This document shows, one piece after another, positions 27,582-36,852 of a stretch of 64,000 bases of DNA. Position numbers and translations under genes: made by a program. Within the stretch, counting starts at the first letter, position 1. Each line of letters begins with the position of its first letter. The notes under the pieces are model-generated. The model searched no databases and was not told the origin of the DNA. It saw only the letters and a program-made list of their open reading frames with translations. Source of the stretch: WJKG01 sp964627305 (GTDB lineage: Bacteria > Zixibacteria > MSB-5A5 > GN15 > FEB-12); contig CAZVHP010000004.1 in the NCBI GenBank assembly GCA_964627305.1, forward strand, positions 242,977 to 306,976, given 5' to 3'.

Positions 27582-27931
27582 GGCAAGTATACACCTTCTG
27601 CAATGCGGTCGGAGAGTGCTGGTTGCCTTACGTACCCTGCGTACGTGCTTTGTGAGCAAGATGAAACATTTTACAGTATTTATCAAGCGGAATGTTGTCC
27701 CGAGATGGCAGGGATTTGCCGCGTGCCTGCGAGTAGAATGTCCCCCGCCCACGCAAACAAGGCGTCGACACCGCCGGAAGCCCTCACGGCCTCAGATCAC
27801 CAATGGTCAAGGGGGTTGGTCAAAAGGACTGATCACACGCGCCTCACAACCGCTCTGCCGGCTAACCCCGTTTTATCTTGCAATAGCCGGGTGTTCCGCC
27901 TACATTGAAAGGCTATGTGAGGAGCTTACTT
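27582..27931. other. Divergent intergenic region between the barrel gene and ileS
   Basis: About 350 bases with no credible gene. It must hold the outward promoters of both neighbours, but no clear -35/-10 pair stands out. A repeated GGTCAA (near 27807 and 27820) lies upstream of ileS. No T-box motif is visible, so ileS does not appear to be tRNA-controlled here. Confidence 0.4.
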
Positions 27932-30900
27932 ATGAAGTTTGACACGCTCAAAGACAACTTTGCCCTGCCCAAAGCTGAAGAACAAATCCTCAAGTTCTGG
28001 CAGGATGAAAAGGTATTCGCCAAAGCTCGTCAGATGGCTGCCCGGCGACCGTTCTTCGTCTTCTACGAAGGCCCCCCCACCGCCAACGGTCGTCCCGGCA
28101 TTCACCATGTTATCTCGCGTACTATCAAGGATTTGATCTGCCGTTACAAGACCATGAAGGGGTACCGGGTCGACCGCAAAGCAGGTTGGGACACCCACGG
28201 TCTCCCCGTGGAAATCGAAGCCGAAAAACAACTCGGCCTCGAAAGCAAACCCGACATTCTCAAGTATGGTGTGGCCCGATTCAACGAGCAATGCCGCGAG
28301 TCGGTCTTCAAATACCTCGGCGACTGGAACAGGATCACCGACCGGATCGGCTACTGGCTCGATCTGGACAACGCCTACATCACGCTCACCAACGAGTACA
28401 TCGAAACCGTCTGGTGGATCCTCAAGAACTTCTTCGACCGCGGGCTGATCTACCGCGGCTACAAGACCGTACCCTTCTGCCCACGATGCGAGACAGGACT
28501 GTCCTCGCACGAGGTCGCCCAGGGGTACGCGCTCGTTAAAGACCCCTCGATCTACGTAAAGGTCAGGGCGGCCGATGGCGATTTCTCCTACCTCGTTTGG
28601 ACGACCACCCCCTGGACTCTTCCGTCCAACGCCGCGCTGTGCATGAAACCGGATGCGGTCTATGTCATGGTCGAGCACGAAGGCGAAAAGCTCGTGCTGG
28701 CCGAAGCCCTGTTGGGGCAGGTATTCGACGAGACCCCAAAGGTAGTCCAAACCTTCAAAGGTAAGGACTTCCTCAAACGCAAGTACATACCCCTGTTCGA
28801 CTTCTATGCCCGCGATCATGATCAGGGTGCCTTCTTCGTCATCAATGCCGACTTCGTGACAATGGACGACGGCACCGGCATCGTACATATCGCCCCCGGA
28901 TTCGGAGCCGATGACTACGAGGTCGGCCAGCAATACGGCCTGCCCGTCCTTCAGGCCATCGAGCCCAATGGCATCTTCACCGAGGTAGCCGGCAAATACG
29001 CCGGCAAATGGATTAAGGACGCCGATCCGATCATCATCGAGGACCTCAAGGCCGCCGGCAAACTGCTCAAAAAGGCCCGGTATGAACACAACTACCCCTT
29101 CTGCTGGCGATGCTCCTCTCCGTTGATCTACATCACGCGACAGTCATGGTACCTCAAGACCACGCAGTTCAAAGAGCAGTTGCTCAGGAACAACGATGCC
29201 ATCAACTGGCACCCCGATGACATCCGCACCGGCCGCATGGCCAACTGGCTGGAAAACAATGTCGACTGGTCCCTCTCGCGTGAACGCTTCTGGGGAACCC
29301 CCCTGCCGTTCTGGGTGTGCGAGAAGTGCGACGCCGTGCGGGCGGTCGGGTCGATCGAACAGCTCCAGGCCGACGGCATCGACGTCCCCAACGACATCGA
29401 CCTGCACAAACCGATGATGGACGAACTGCAGCTCCGTTGTGAGTGCGGCGGCACCATGAAAAGAGTCCCCGAGGTGCTCGATGTCTGGTTCGACTCCGGC
29501 GCCATGCCCTACGCCCAGTGGCACTACCCCTTCGAAAACACGAAGGAGTTCGAGCAGCAGTACCCGGCCGATTTTATCAGCGAGGCCGTCGACCAGACCC
29601 GCGGCTGGTTCTACAGCCTGCTGGCCATCAGCACCCTCCTGTTCGACAAGCCACCGTTTAAGAATGTGATCGTGCTGGAGATGATCCAGGACGACAAGGG
29701 CAAGAAAATGTCCAAAAGCAAAGGGAACGTCGTTGATCCGTTCACGACGGTGGACACCTACGGCGCCGACCCCACCCGCTGGTATCTTGTCTCCACCTCG
29801 AACCCCTGGCTCCCCACCCGGTTTGATCTCAAGGGCCTGGAAGAGGTCGTCCGCAAGTATTTCGACACCCTGCGCAATACGTACTCATTCTTCGCCCTGT
29901 ACGCCAACATCGACGACGTACTCGCCCGTGCCGATGCCGACAACCAGACCGTGAGCGCATGGCTGGCCGACCGTGCCGGGGAGCCGACAACCTTCGATCG
30001 CTGGATCATCTCCCGGTACCACAGCCTGACAGAGAGGGTCACCGCTGCCTTCGACGGCTATGACATCACTCGCGCCGTGCGCCTTATGCAGGATTTCGTG
30101 ATTGAGGAACTCTCCAACTGGTACGTACGCAATAATCGCCGGCGGTTCTGGGCCGACGGCGACCATCCGGACAAGATGCGCGCCTACGCAACCCTCTACG
30201 AAGTACTCCTCGGGATATCCCGGATGATGGCGCCGGTCGCACCCTTCACCTCGGAACTGCTCTGGCAGCAACTGACCGGTGAGCGCCGGACAAGTCGCAA
30301 CCTGCCTCTGTCTGTCCACCTGAGCGACTTCCCGACCGCCGACCAGAACCTGATCGATTCGGACCTCGAACAGACAATGGGACTGGTCGAAAAGGCCGTC
30401 TCGCTGGGACGGGCGGCGCGCTCCCGGAAGAATCTGAAAGTGCGCCAGCCGCTGTCAAAACTGATGATCAGCGTGCCACAAAATAGCTTCATGGACCGCA
30501 TCGAACCATACCTGCCGATCATCAAGGCTGAGCTTAATGTCAAGCAGATCGAGGCCGCCGACAATCTTGACACCTACATCAGCTACTCGGCAAAACTCAA
30601 CTTCCAGGTGGCCGGCCGCAAACTAGGCGCGCTGGTCAAACAGGTTGCCGCCGAGTTGCAGGCTATGTCATCGGAGCGGGTGGCCGAGTTCGTCCGCAAC
30701 GGCGAAATGGCAGTGCAGGCCGATGGCACCAGCGTGACCCTCGCGCGCGAGGATGTCGAGGTGATTCGCGACGACCGCGAGGGTTTTGCGGTCGAAACCG
30801 AGGGCAACCTGACAGTGGCCCTCGTGACGGAACTAACCGAGGAACTGGTGCGCGAGGGTATCGCCCGCGAGCTGATCAACAAGATTCAGAACATGCGCAA

Positions 30901-31120
30901 GGGCAACGGCTACGAAGTGACCGACAGGATTCAGGTGTACTACCAGACGCCGGACCCTACAGCACGCCAGGCCGCCCAGGCCTTCCGCGAGCACATCTGC
31001 GCCGAGACACTGGCCGATGAACTCGTTGAGGCCCAGGACGTTGATAGCAAAGAAGGCAGCAAGCAGTGGAGCCTGAACGGTATCCCGGCGACGCTTCTGG
31101 TCGAGCGTGTCGGCAAATGA
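27932..31120 (+). CDS. ileS: Isoleucyl-tRNA synthetase
   Basis: This enzyme charges tRNA-Ile. The 1062-residue length and the signature forms are those of the Bacteroidetes-like long IleRS group. The HIGH-type motif is altered to PGIHHV in GPPTANGRPGIHHVISR (about residues 48-64). Next come GWDTHGLPVE and the editing-domain segment VWTTTPWTLPSN. The zinc-knuckle-like cysteines CEKCDA and CECGG follow, then KKMSKSKGN (592-596 for KMSKS). The C-terminal anticodon-binding region follows. The ATG at 27932 is preceded by GAGGAGC, whereas the ATG nine codons earlier has none. The dksA-like gene follows after 179 bases. Confidence 0.96.
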   Translation: MKFDTLKDNFALPKAEEQILKFWQDEKVFAKARQMAARRPFFVFYEGPPTANGRPGIHHVISRTIKDLICRYKTMKGYRVDRKAGWDTHGLPVEIEAEKQLGLESKPDILKYGVARFNEQCRESVFKYLGDWNRITDRIGYWLDLDNAYITLTNEYIETVWWILKNFFDRGLIYRGYKTVPFCPRCETGLSSHEVAQGYALVKDPSIYVKVRAADGDFSYLVWTTTPWTLPSNAALCMKPDAVYVMVEHEGEKLVLAEALLGQVFDETPKVVQTFKGKDFLKRKYIPLFDFYARDHDQGAFFVINADFVTMDDGTGIVHIAPGFGADDYEVGQQYGLPVLQAIEPNGIFTEVAGKYAGKWIKDADPIIIEDLKAAGKLLKKARYEHNYPFCWRCSSPLIYITRQSWYLKTTQFKEQLLRNNDAINWHPDDIRTGRMANWLENNVDWSLSRERFWGTPLPFWVCEKCDAVRAVGSIEQLQADGIDVPNDIDLHKPMMDELQLRCECGGTMKRVPEVLDVWFDSGAMPYAQWHYPFENTKEFEQQYPADFISEAVDQTRGWFYSLLAISTLLFDKPPFKNVIVLEMIQDDKGKKMSKSKGNVVDPFTTVDTYGADPTRWYLVSTSNPWLPTRFDLKGLEEVVRKYFDTLRNTYSFFALYANIDDVLARADADNQTVSAWLADRAGEPTTFDRWIISRYHSLTERVTAAFDGYDITRAVRLMQDFVIEELSNWYVRNNRRRFWADGDHPDKMRAYATLYEVLLGISRMMAPVAPFTSELLWQQLTGERRTSRNLPLSVHLSDFPTADQNLIDSDLEQTMGLVEKAVSLGRAARSRKNLKVRQPLSKLMISVPQNSFMDRIEPYLPIIKAELNVKQIEAADNLDTYISYSAKLNFQVAGRKLGALVKQVAAELQAMSSERVAEFVRNGEMAVQADGTSVTLAREDVEVIRDDREGFAVETEGNLTVALVTELTEELVREGIARELINKIQNMRKGNGYEVTDRIQVYYQTPDPTARQAAQAFREHICAETLADELVEAQDVDSKEGSKQWSLNGIPATLLVERVGK

Positions 31121-31299
31121 TCATCGGGATCTGCTGCGATTGACCGCATAGTGTATGACGCCGCAAAGTGACGATGACCGATTGCACCTCGAAATGATCC
31201 GAGTGAACCGCCCGTGTCCGGGATCACCGCCTGATCCGGGGACGAAACTGTAGCCGGGAGCGGCTCTGAGGACTGCTCCCGATAACGAAGGAGATCGTC

Positions 31300-31686
31300 A
31301 TGCGCAAAGCCGATCTCGAAAAGTACAAGAAGCTCCTGATGGAGAAGCGGTACGAAATGCTCAAACAGATGGGGCTGATCAAAGAGGCGCATTCGAAAGG
31401 CGACAACAAGGATACCTCCGGAGATCTGTCGTCGTACTCCTACCACATGGCCGACCAGGGCACCGACAACATGGAACGGGAACTCGCCTTCATGTACGCC
31501 TCCAAGTCCGGGCGACTCGTCTATCACATCGATGAAGCCTTGCGTCGCATCGAAAATGGCACCTACGGCAAGTGCCATACCTGCGGCAAACCGATCAGCG
31601 CCGCTCGCCTGACGGCCGTCCCCCATGCCCGGTTCTGCATCGAATGCAAATCTGCCGAAGAGGAACGCAAAACTGGCAAACGCTGA
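31300..31686 (+). CDS. DksA/TraR-family C4 zinc-finger protein
   Basis: This is a 128-residue coiled-coil zinc-finger protein of the DksA/TraR/YteA type, which in characterised cases binds the RNA polymerase secondary channel. The first 90 residues are helical (ADLEKYKKLLMEKRYEMLKQ) and include the negatively charged tip expected. The zinc finger is CHTCGKPISAARLTAVP and ARFCIECK, a complete C4 set. The start has AAGGAGATCGTC immediately before the ATG. It overlaps the probable start of lspA by 62 bases; dksA-like and lspA genes are often adjacent. Confidence 0.92.
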   Translation: MRKADLEKYKKLLMEKRYEMLKQMGLIKEAHSKGDNKDTSGDLSSYSYHMADQGTDNMERELAFMYASKSGRLVYHIDEALRRIENGTYGKCHTCGKPISAARLTAVPHARFCIECKSAEEERKTGKR

Positions 31687-32254
31687 TCGTCACAACCTCC
31701 TGTGGTGTTCTATCGTCATCCTGGCGACCCTGCTGGCCGACCAGGCAACGAAACTATGGGCTGTCAACAACTTGCAGCGAGGACAGTCACAGCCGGTGCT
31801 GGGCGACTTCCTGCAGTTCACCCTCATCTTCAACGAGGGCGGCGCCATGGGGACCAATTTCGGATCACCGGTCTACTACCTCGTCGCCTCCTCCATCGTC
31901 CTGGTCTTCCTGCTCTGGTATCTCTGGTCACATCGGAACAACCTGGCGGTGGCTATACCTCTGTCCCTGATCGCCGGCGGGGCGGCAGGCAATATCATCG
32001 ACCGCATTCGCTATGGCGAGGTGATCGACTTCATCGACATGGACTTCTTCGACATCACCATCGGAAGCTTCCACCTTGAGCGCTGGTGGGCCTTCAATAT
32101 CGCCGATATGGCCATCAGCGTCTCGATCGTCTACCTCGTGTTCATCGGCCTGTTCGGACACATCGGCCACCACGAACACCACGAACACGACAACCACGAC
32201 AACCACACACCCGAGGACCCGTCCGAGCACCCCGACAATCATCGCACCGACTGA
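31625..32254 (+). CDS. lspA: Lipoprotein signal peptidase (prolipoprotein signal peptidase II)
   Basis: This inner-membrane aspartic protease cleaves lipoprotein signal peptides. Four hydrophobic segments are seen, with the family boxes ADQATKLWAV, FNEGGAMG, GGAAGNIIDRIRYGEVIDFID and FNIADMAIS; the catalytic aspartates are in the last two. The only usable start in frame is the ATG at 31625, which overlaps the dksA-like gene by 62 bases and gives 23 extra N-terminal residues; a non-standard start further in (near 31680) is possible. The C-terminus carries an unusual tail rich in histidine and acidic residues (HIGHHEHHEHDNHDNH), absent from most homologues, which could bind metal. Confidence 0.92.
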   Translation: MPGSASNANLPKRNAKLANADRHNLLWCSIVILATLLADQATKLWAVNNLQRGQSQPVLGDFLQFTLIFNEGGAMGTNFGSPVYYLVASSIVLVFLLWYLWSHRNNLAVAIPLSLIAGGAAGNIIDRIRYGEVIDFIDMDFFDITIGSFHLERWWAFNIADMAISVSIVYLVFIGLFGHIGHHEHHEHDNHDNHTPEDPSEHPDNHRTD

Positions 32255-32529
32255 ACGTTTTACACACCGCCACCATCCTTCCTGCAAACCAGTTACCTCC
32301 GATCTGACCTCGCCCCGGCCGCATCACGCGGCTGTCAAAATCGCACCCGACTCTGAGGACATTTCCACGCTTTCCCTTTATTGAGCACAGAAATGTTGTA
32401 TATTCCAAATCCCCCGACTCTGAGCGTGCTCAGGCTGAAAAATCAGCCGGTCAGGCGCCAGGAAGAAAGGGCGAAGAAAAAACACATGGTCAACCGGCTC
32501 CGCGCGGGCCATCGATAACGAGGCAGGCT

Positions 32530-33594
32530 ATGGTTTCCAGAGAGGCAGTGCTCACGGCTTTGGCGAAAGTTGAGGACCCGGAGCTGAAGCGTACATTCGC
32601 AGAGCTGGATATGATCGGCGAAGTGACAGTCGACGGCGGCCACGTCCGCGTCACGCTAATGCTGACCGTCCCCGGATGTCCCCTCAAAGAGAGAATCACC
32701 GACGATCTGACCAAAGCAGCCCAGACGGTCGCGGGTGTAAAGACCGTCGATGTACAGTTCTCCGTGATGAGCGCCGAGCAGCGTGAACGACTCAAAGCAA
32801 AGCTGGGGCATACCGCGCAACTGCCCGAACCGGGACGCAGCCCGCGTGACTACGCTCGACGAGTGGTCTGTATCGCCAGCGGCAAGGGTGGGGTCGGCAA
32901 GTCCACCGTGACAGCCAACTTGGGCTGCGCTCTGGCCCGCCGGGGGAACCGTGTCGGCCTGCTCGATGCCGACGTATACGGATTCTCCATTCCGCACATG
33001 GTCGGTGTGTCGGGCCGACCTATGGCCCAGGGAGATCAACTGCTTCCTTTGCCCCGCGGCGAAAATATGCAGGTGATGTCAATGGGCTTCTTCGTCGATG
33101 AAAACGAACCTGTCATATGGCGCGGACCTCTGCTGCACAAAGCCATCAACCAGTTTCTCACCGACGTCAAGTGGGAGAACCTCGACTTCCTGCTGATCGA
33201 CCTGCCACCGGGAACCGGCGACGTGACCATCACCATCGCCCAGGCCGTCCCCTCCGCCGAACTGATCGTGGTCACCACCCCACAGGTGACGGCCACCAGC
33301 GTGGCTGGCCGCGTCGCCCGCATGAGCGAACGCACCGACCTGACCGTCATCGGCGTCATCGAAAACATGGCCTACTACGAGGTGGATGGAAAGCGAGATT
33401 ACATCTTCGGGAAGGAAGGCGGTAAGCATCTGGCAGAACGACTTCAGGTTCCGCTGCTCGGACAAATCCCCCTGGCTACCCTCATCCGCGAAGGAAGCGA
33501 CACCGGACAGCCGGCAGCATTGAGCGACGATGCTTCTTTAAGCCGGCTCTTCGATACCCTTGCAACCGATGTGGAGAAGCTGGGTGGGCGATAA
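32530..33594 (+). CDS. mrp: Mrp/NBP35-family P-loop ATPase, iron-sulfur carrier
   Basis: This cytoplasmic ATPase is implicated in Fe-S cluster transfer (ApbC/Mrp). An N-terminal MIP18/DUF59 domain (residues 1-80, DPELKRTFAELDMIGEV) is followed by the deviant Walker A GKGGVGKSTVTANLG (117 onward), the aspartates of GLLDADVYGFSIPHM and LLIDLPPGTGDVTI. The C-terminal segment GVIENMAYYEVDGKRDYIFG lacks the CPxC that bridges a cluster in canonical Mrp; cysteine-free variants are also known in Bacteroidetes. The ATG follows AACGAGGCAGGCT. It stands just before the origin region and probably has its own promoter. Confidence 0.93.
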   Translation: MVSREAVLTALAKVEDPELKRTFAELDMIGEVTVDGGHVRVTLMLTVPGCPLKERITDDLTKAAQTVAGVKTVDVQFSVMSAEQRERLKAKLGHTAQLPEPGRSPRDYARRVVCIASGKGGVGKSTVTANLGCALARRGNRVGLLDADVYGFSIPHMVGVSGRPMAQGDQLLPLPRGENMQVMSMGFFVDENEPVIWRGPLLHKAINQFLTDVKWENLDFLLIDLPPGTGDVTITIAQAVPSAELIVVTTPQVTATSVAGRVARMSERTDLTVIGVIENMAYYEVDGKRDYIFGKEGGKHLAERLQVPLLGQIPLATLIREGSDTGQPAALSDDASLSRLFDTLATDVEKLGGR

Positions 33595-34004
33595 CTGACT
33601 GTGAGCTTTGCCGTTTCAGACTTCGAGAATATGATGCCACGCCCGACGCACCCCTCCATCCACAGAGGGCATCACCGGCGCATCCATGTAATGGCCTACC
33701 GGATAAGCAGTTCAGCCATTGTTGGATTTTTGTGAAGAGGGATTGTTGACCATCACCCTCGGAATGGGTATCAAGACGCGTGAAAGCGCTGAAGAATGGG
33801 ATTGTTGACAAGTTGTGGGCGACGTACACACCCCAGTGTGGAACCGCTTGCCCACCCAACGCTTTAACCCAAGGCATCTAATCCGGGATTGTGGATAAGT
33901 GGGTGGAAAAGTCTCTGCTGCATTGTGCGAAATCACCGTTAAGCGCTCCAGGTTGCTTGGGTTAGTTTTTCTCACAGGATGTGGATATCATCAGAGGAGG
34001 GATC
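33595..34004 (+). other. Probable chromosomal replication origin (oriC), region upstream of dnaA
   Basis: A 410-base gene-free stretch before dnaA. It contains one perfect DnaA box, TGTGGATAA (33890-33898), and a near match, TGTGGATAT (33980). It also has a repeated unit, GGGATTGTTGAC at 33739 and 33798, and GGGATTGTGGAT at 33885, all in the same orientation. The gene order origin-dnaA-dnaN-recF supports an origin. A second AT-rich segment with boxes lies after dnaA. Confidence 0.7.
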
Positions 34005-35381
34005 GTGATTTCACACGAGCGGTTTGCTAATTCAAACCAATGGCGCGACTGCCTCGAGTACATCTCGCGCCGCATGAAGGAGCAATCCTTCAATACCTGG
34101 CTGAAACCAACCAAGGGGGAGCCAGACGGTAACGGGTCTTTTAAGATAACCGTTCCCAATCAGTTCGTGGCCGACTGGATCAACGGACACTTCCGTGAAC
34201 TGATAGATGAGGCCTTCGTAGAGGTGCTGGGCAACAAGTACGAAGTTGTCTTCGTCATCACCGGACCCCATGAGACACAGGAGCAAACAGCCTTGGAGCT
34301 CTTCTCCGCACACCATCTTCGCGGTGATGGTCCGGCACCAGCGGCCCGACCTGCGAACGATCACAACCTGAACGAGCGCTACAGCTTCGATTCCCTGGTC
34401 GTGGGCGACTTCAACTCCTTTGCCTGCGCCGCCAGCATGGCCGTCGCCGAAGCCCCCGGAATGACCAAGTACAACCCGCTGTTTATCTATGGCGGCACGG
34501 GACTGGGGAAGACGCATATCATTCAGGCGATCGGCAACCAGATTCTCAACACCTTTCCGGGCAAGCGTGTTATGTACGCGACCAGCGAGAAGTTCACATC
34601 TGATTTCATCGCCTCCATATCAGACCGCGCCATCTCGGATTTCACGCGCATGTACCGCGATGTCGATGTGCTGGTGATTGATGACATCCAGTTCTTCACC
34701 GGCAAAGAATCGACTCAGGAGCAGTTCTTTCATACGTTCAACTCCCTCTACCACGCCGGAAAGCAAATTATCTTGTCGTCCGATCGTCCCCCGCGAGAAA
34801 TCAGGGGGCTGGAGGAACGGTTGCTCTCCCGCTTTTCCTGGGGGCTGGTGACCGACCTGCAGGCGCCTGACATGGAGGGTCGGGCCGCGATCATTATCAA
34901 GAAACTCGAATCCGAGGGAGTAAGCCTGCCGGATAACGTGATAACCTATATCGCTGACCGCGTGACAACAAACGTACGCGACCTCGAGGGAGCTCTAACC
35001 CGCCTGCTCGCCTTCTGTTCACTTAAGCAGGTGGAACCATCAGTGGAGATTACCAGCAAAGTGCTCGCCGATGCCTTCTCGGTCGAGAAGCGACAGGTAA
35101 CAATCGACCTGATTCAACAGAAATCCGCCGAGCATTTCCAGGTGGAACCCACCATGATGCAGGCCAAGAAGAAAACTGCCGAGGTCGTCATCGCTCGTCA
35201 GGTTGCCATGTATCTGTCACGCCAGCTAACAGACAGCTCACTAAAGGCAATCGGTACTGCCTTCGGCGGCCGCGATCACTCGACTGTCATTCACGCCTGC
35301 GACACTGTGGCAGCCAGGATGTCCGGTAACCCGTCGTTTCGCGAACGTGTCGACAAGATCTCAGCAAGTATTCTCTATTAG
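34005..35381 (+). CDS. dnaA: Chromosomal replication initiator DnaA
   Basis: This initiator ATPase has 458 residues. Domain I is at the N-terminus (WRDCLEYISRRMKEQSFNTWLKPT), followed by a short linker. The AAA+ core has Walker A GGTGLGKTH (about 163-171), Walker B VLVIDDIQFF, sensor I ILSSDRPP and the arginine-finger region LLSRFSWG. Domain IV has the DNA-binding signature GGRDHSTVIHACDTV. The start is the GTG at 34005, with AGAGGAGGGATC directly before it; a GTG eight codons earlier has no ribosome-binding site. DnaA boxes upstream suggest autoregulation as well as origin function. Confidence 0.97.
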   Translation: MISHERFANSNQWRDCLEYISRRMKEQSFNTWLKPTKGEPDGNGSFKITVPNQFVADWINGHFRELIDEAFVEVLGNKYEVVFVITGPHETQEQTALELFSAHHLRGDGPAPAARPANDHNLNERYSFDSLVVGDFNSFACAASMAVAEAPGMTKYNPLFIYGGTGLGKTHIIQAIGNQILNTFPGKRVMYATSEKFTSDFIASISDRAISDFTRMYRDVDVLVIDDIQFFTGKESTQEQFFHTFNSLYHAGKQIILSSDRPPREIRGLEERLLSRFSWGLVTDLQAPDMEGRAAIIIKKLESEGVSLPDNVITYIADRVTTNVRDLEGALTRLLAFCSLKQVEPSVEITSKVLADAFSVEKRQVTIDLIQQKSAEHFQVEPTMMQAKKKTAEVVIARQVAMYLSRQLTDSSLKAIGTAFGGRDHSTVIHACDTVAARMSGNPSFRERVDKISASILY

Positions 35382-35680
35382 AATAGCTGTGGACGAGTAT
35401 GTGTACAACGAAGGTATACCCTCAGGACAACCTGAACACACTCTGAAAATGTGGATTATGACTCCGACTATACACGTGATACTTGACAAATCTGGGGAAA
35501 ACTACGTTGCTTGCATCATGCGGCAAGTTACTGTCAGTAAACAGCAATACAGGGTTGAACACAAGCCATTAGGCTGTTGTGCACATTTCAACAGCACTTA
35601 TTATTATTGCTCCTTCTAATCAAAGGAAGAGATTAATAGGAAAGCTTGTGAAAACATCAGGACGCGGGAGAGAGCAGTAG
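35382..35680 (+). other. dnaA-dnaN intergenic region, possible second origin half
   Basis: Holds DnaA-box-like TGTGGATTA (near 35451) and TGTGGACGA (near 35388). An AT-rich part has TTATTATTATTG (near 35600) and GATTAATAGG. It could be the unwinding element of a bipartite origin or the dnaN promoter. No gene is seen. Confidence 0.5.
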
Positions 35681-36793
35681 ATGAAATTCGCACTGTCCAA
35701 ATCAAAGCTGGCCGGTTATCTGCAACATGTTCTTCAGGTGGTACCGTCGAAATCGACCCTGCCGATTCTGACCAACATCCTTATCGAGGCGCTGGAAGGA
35801 AAGCTGAAGATCTCCGCGACCGATCTGGATATCTCCATGACAATTTCAGTCGACAGCAAAGTGGTCAAGAAAGGTTCTGCCGCCCTGCCGGCAAAAATCC
35901 TCTTTGACATTGTCAAAGAGCTGCCGGAGTCCGAGGTATCGTTCGAAACAAGCGGCACCCGCGTCGAGATGAAAATACCAAACGGCTCGTACCGCATATC
36001 CTCTGTATCAGCCGAAGATTTCCCAAAACTACCGGCGGTCAATACCAGGAAAGAGATCAAGATTCCTGGGCAGGACTTAGTCAAAATGATCCGTAAGACG
36101 ACATTCGCCTGCTCCGATGATGACACCCGCCCCGCCCTCAATGGTGTGCTCTGGCAGACAAAGGGCGATCGCATGCAGATGGTCGCCACCGATGGCCACC
36201 GTCTCGCAAAGATGGCCGTCGCGAATACCAAGCTCAAAGGGATGTATGATGATGTCATCATCCCCCCAAAGGTGCTCAACCTCATCCCCAAGTTCGTCAC
36301 CGACAGCGAGCAGGAAGTGGGCATCATCTTTGGAGAGAACAACATCATCTTCAATATCGGGGACATCGTTCTCACCTCGCGTCTCATTGAGGGACCGTAT
36401 CCAAACTTCGAACAGGTAATTCCGGCCACGAATGATAAGAAGCTGACAATCCATAAGGAAGAATTGGCCAGCGCCGTCAGGCGTGTATCCATTCTGTCTA
36501 ATCAACTAACACACCAGGTGAAGTTCTCCGTCAAAGACAGCAAACTGGAACTGTCCACCGCAAACGCAGATGTTGGCGGTGAAGGCAAAGAAACCCTGTC
36601 ATGCGACTTCCAGGGAGAGGATATTGAGATCGGCTACAATGCCAACTACCTGATTGACATCCTCCAGAAGATCGACGACGATGAGGCCATCTTCGAGTTG
36701 TCAACTCCCATTGCTGCCGGGGTGATCTACGGTCCGCAGATGCCAAAGGAAGACTACCTCTGTCTGGTAATGCCCTTACGGCTGGCCGAGTAA
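35681..36793 (+). CDS. dnaN: DNA polymerase III beta sliding clamp
   Basis: This forms the ring that tethers the polymerase to DNA. The 370 residues comprise three clamp domains. The sequence starts MKFALSKSKLAGYLQHVLQV, contains LPILTNILIEALEGKLKISATDLDI and the domain-2 segment FACSDDDTRPALNGVLW, and ends YGPQMPKEDYLCLVMPLRL, the C-terminal motif that forms the peptide-binding pocket. The ATG at 35681 follows GGGAGAGAGCAGTAG. It lies between dnaA and recF in the classical origin order. A strong terminator follows 22 bases after its stop, so most transcripts should end before recF. Confidence 0.97.
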   Translation: MKFALSKSKLAGYLQHVLQVVPSKSTLPILTNILIEALEGKLKISATDLDISMTISVDSKVVKKGSAALPAKILFDIVKELPESEVSFETSGTRVEMKIPNGSYRISSVSAEDFPKLPAVNTRKEIKIPGQDLVKMIRKTTFACSDDDTRPALNGVLWQTKGDRMQMVATDGHRLAKMAVANTKLKGMYDDVIIPPKVLNLIPKFVTDSEQEVGIIFGENNIIFNIGDIVLTSRLIEGPYPNFEQVIPATNDKKLTIHKEELASAVRRVSILSNQLTHQVKFSVKDSKLELSTANADVGGEGKETLSCDFQGEDIEIGYNANYLIDILQKIDDDEAIFELSTPIAAGVIYGPQMPKEDYLCLVMPLRLAE

Positions 36794-36815
36794 GCCGGAA
36801 CGATACCGCTTTTCT

Positions 36816-36847
36816 GTGGCAGGCAACAATGTCTGCCACTTTTTTTT
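36816..36847 (+). terminator. Strong intrinsic terminator between dnaN and recF
   Basis: GTGGCAG, a ten-base loop and CTGCCAC form a 7-bp perfect stem, followed by eight T (36840-36847). It ends only five bases before the recF start codon, so the same sequence occupies the place of the recF ribosome-binding site. Confidence 0.88.
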
Positions 36848-36852
36848 AAGCT

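Noticed and set aside
27753..27931. T-box riboswitch upstream of ileS
   Set aside because: No conserved T-box sequence or antiterminator-like stem could be recognised.
31257..31282. Hairpin GGGAGC/GCTCCC before the dksA-like gene
   Set aside because: Short stem with 13-base loop, no T run; not enough for a terminator call.
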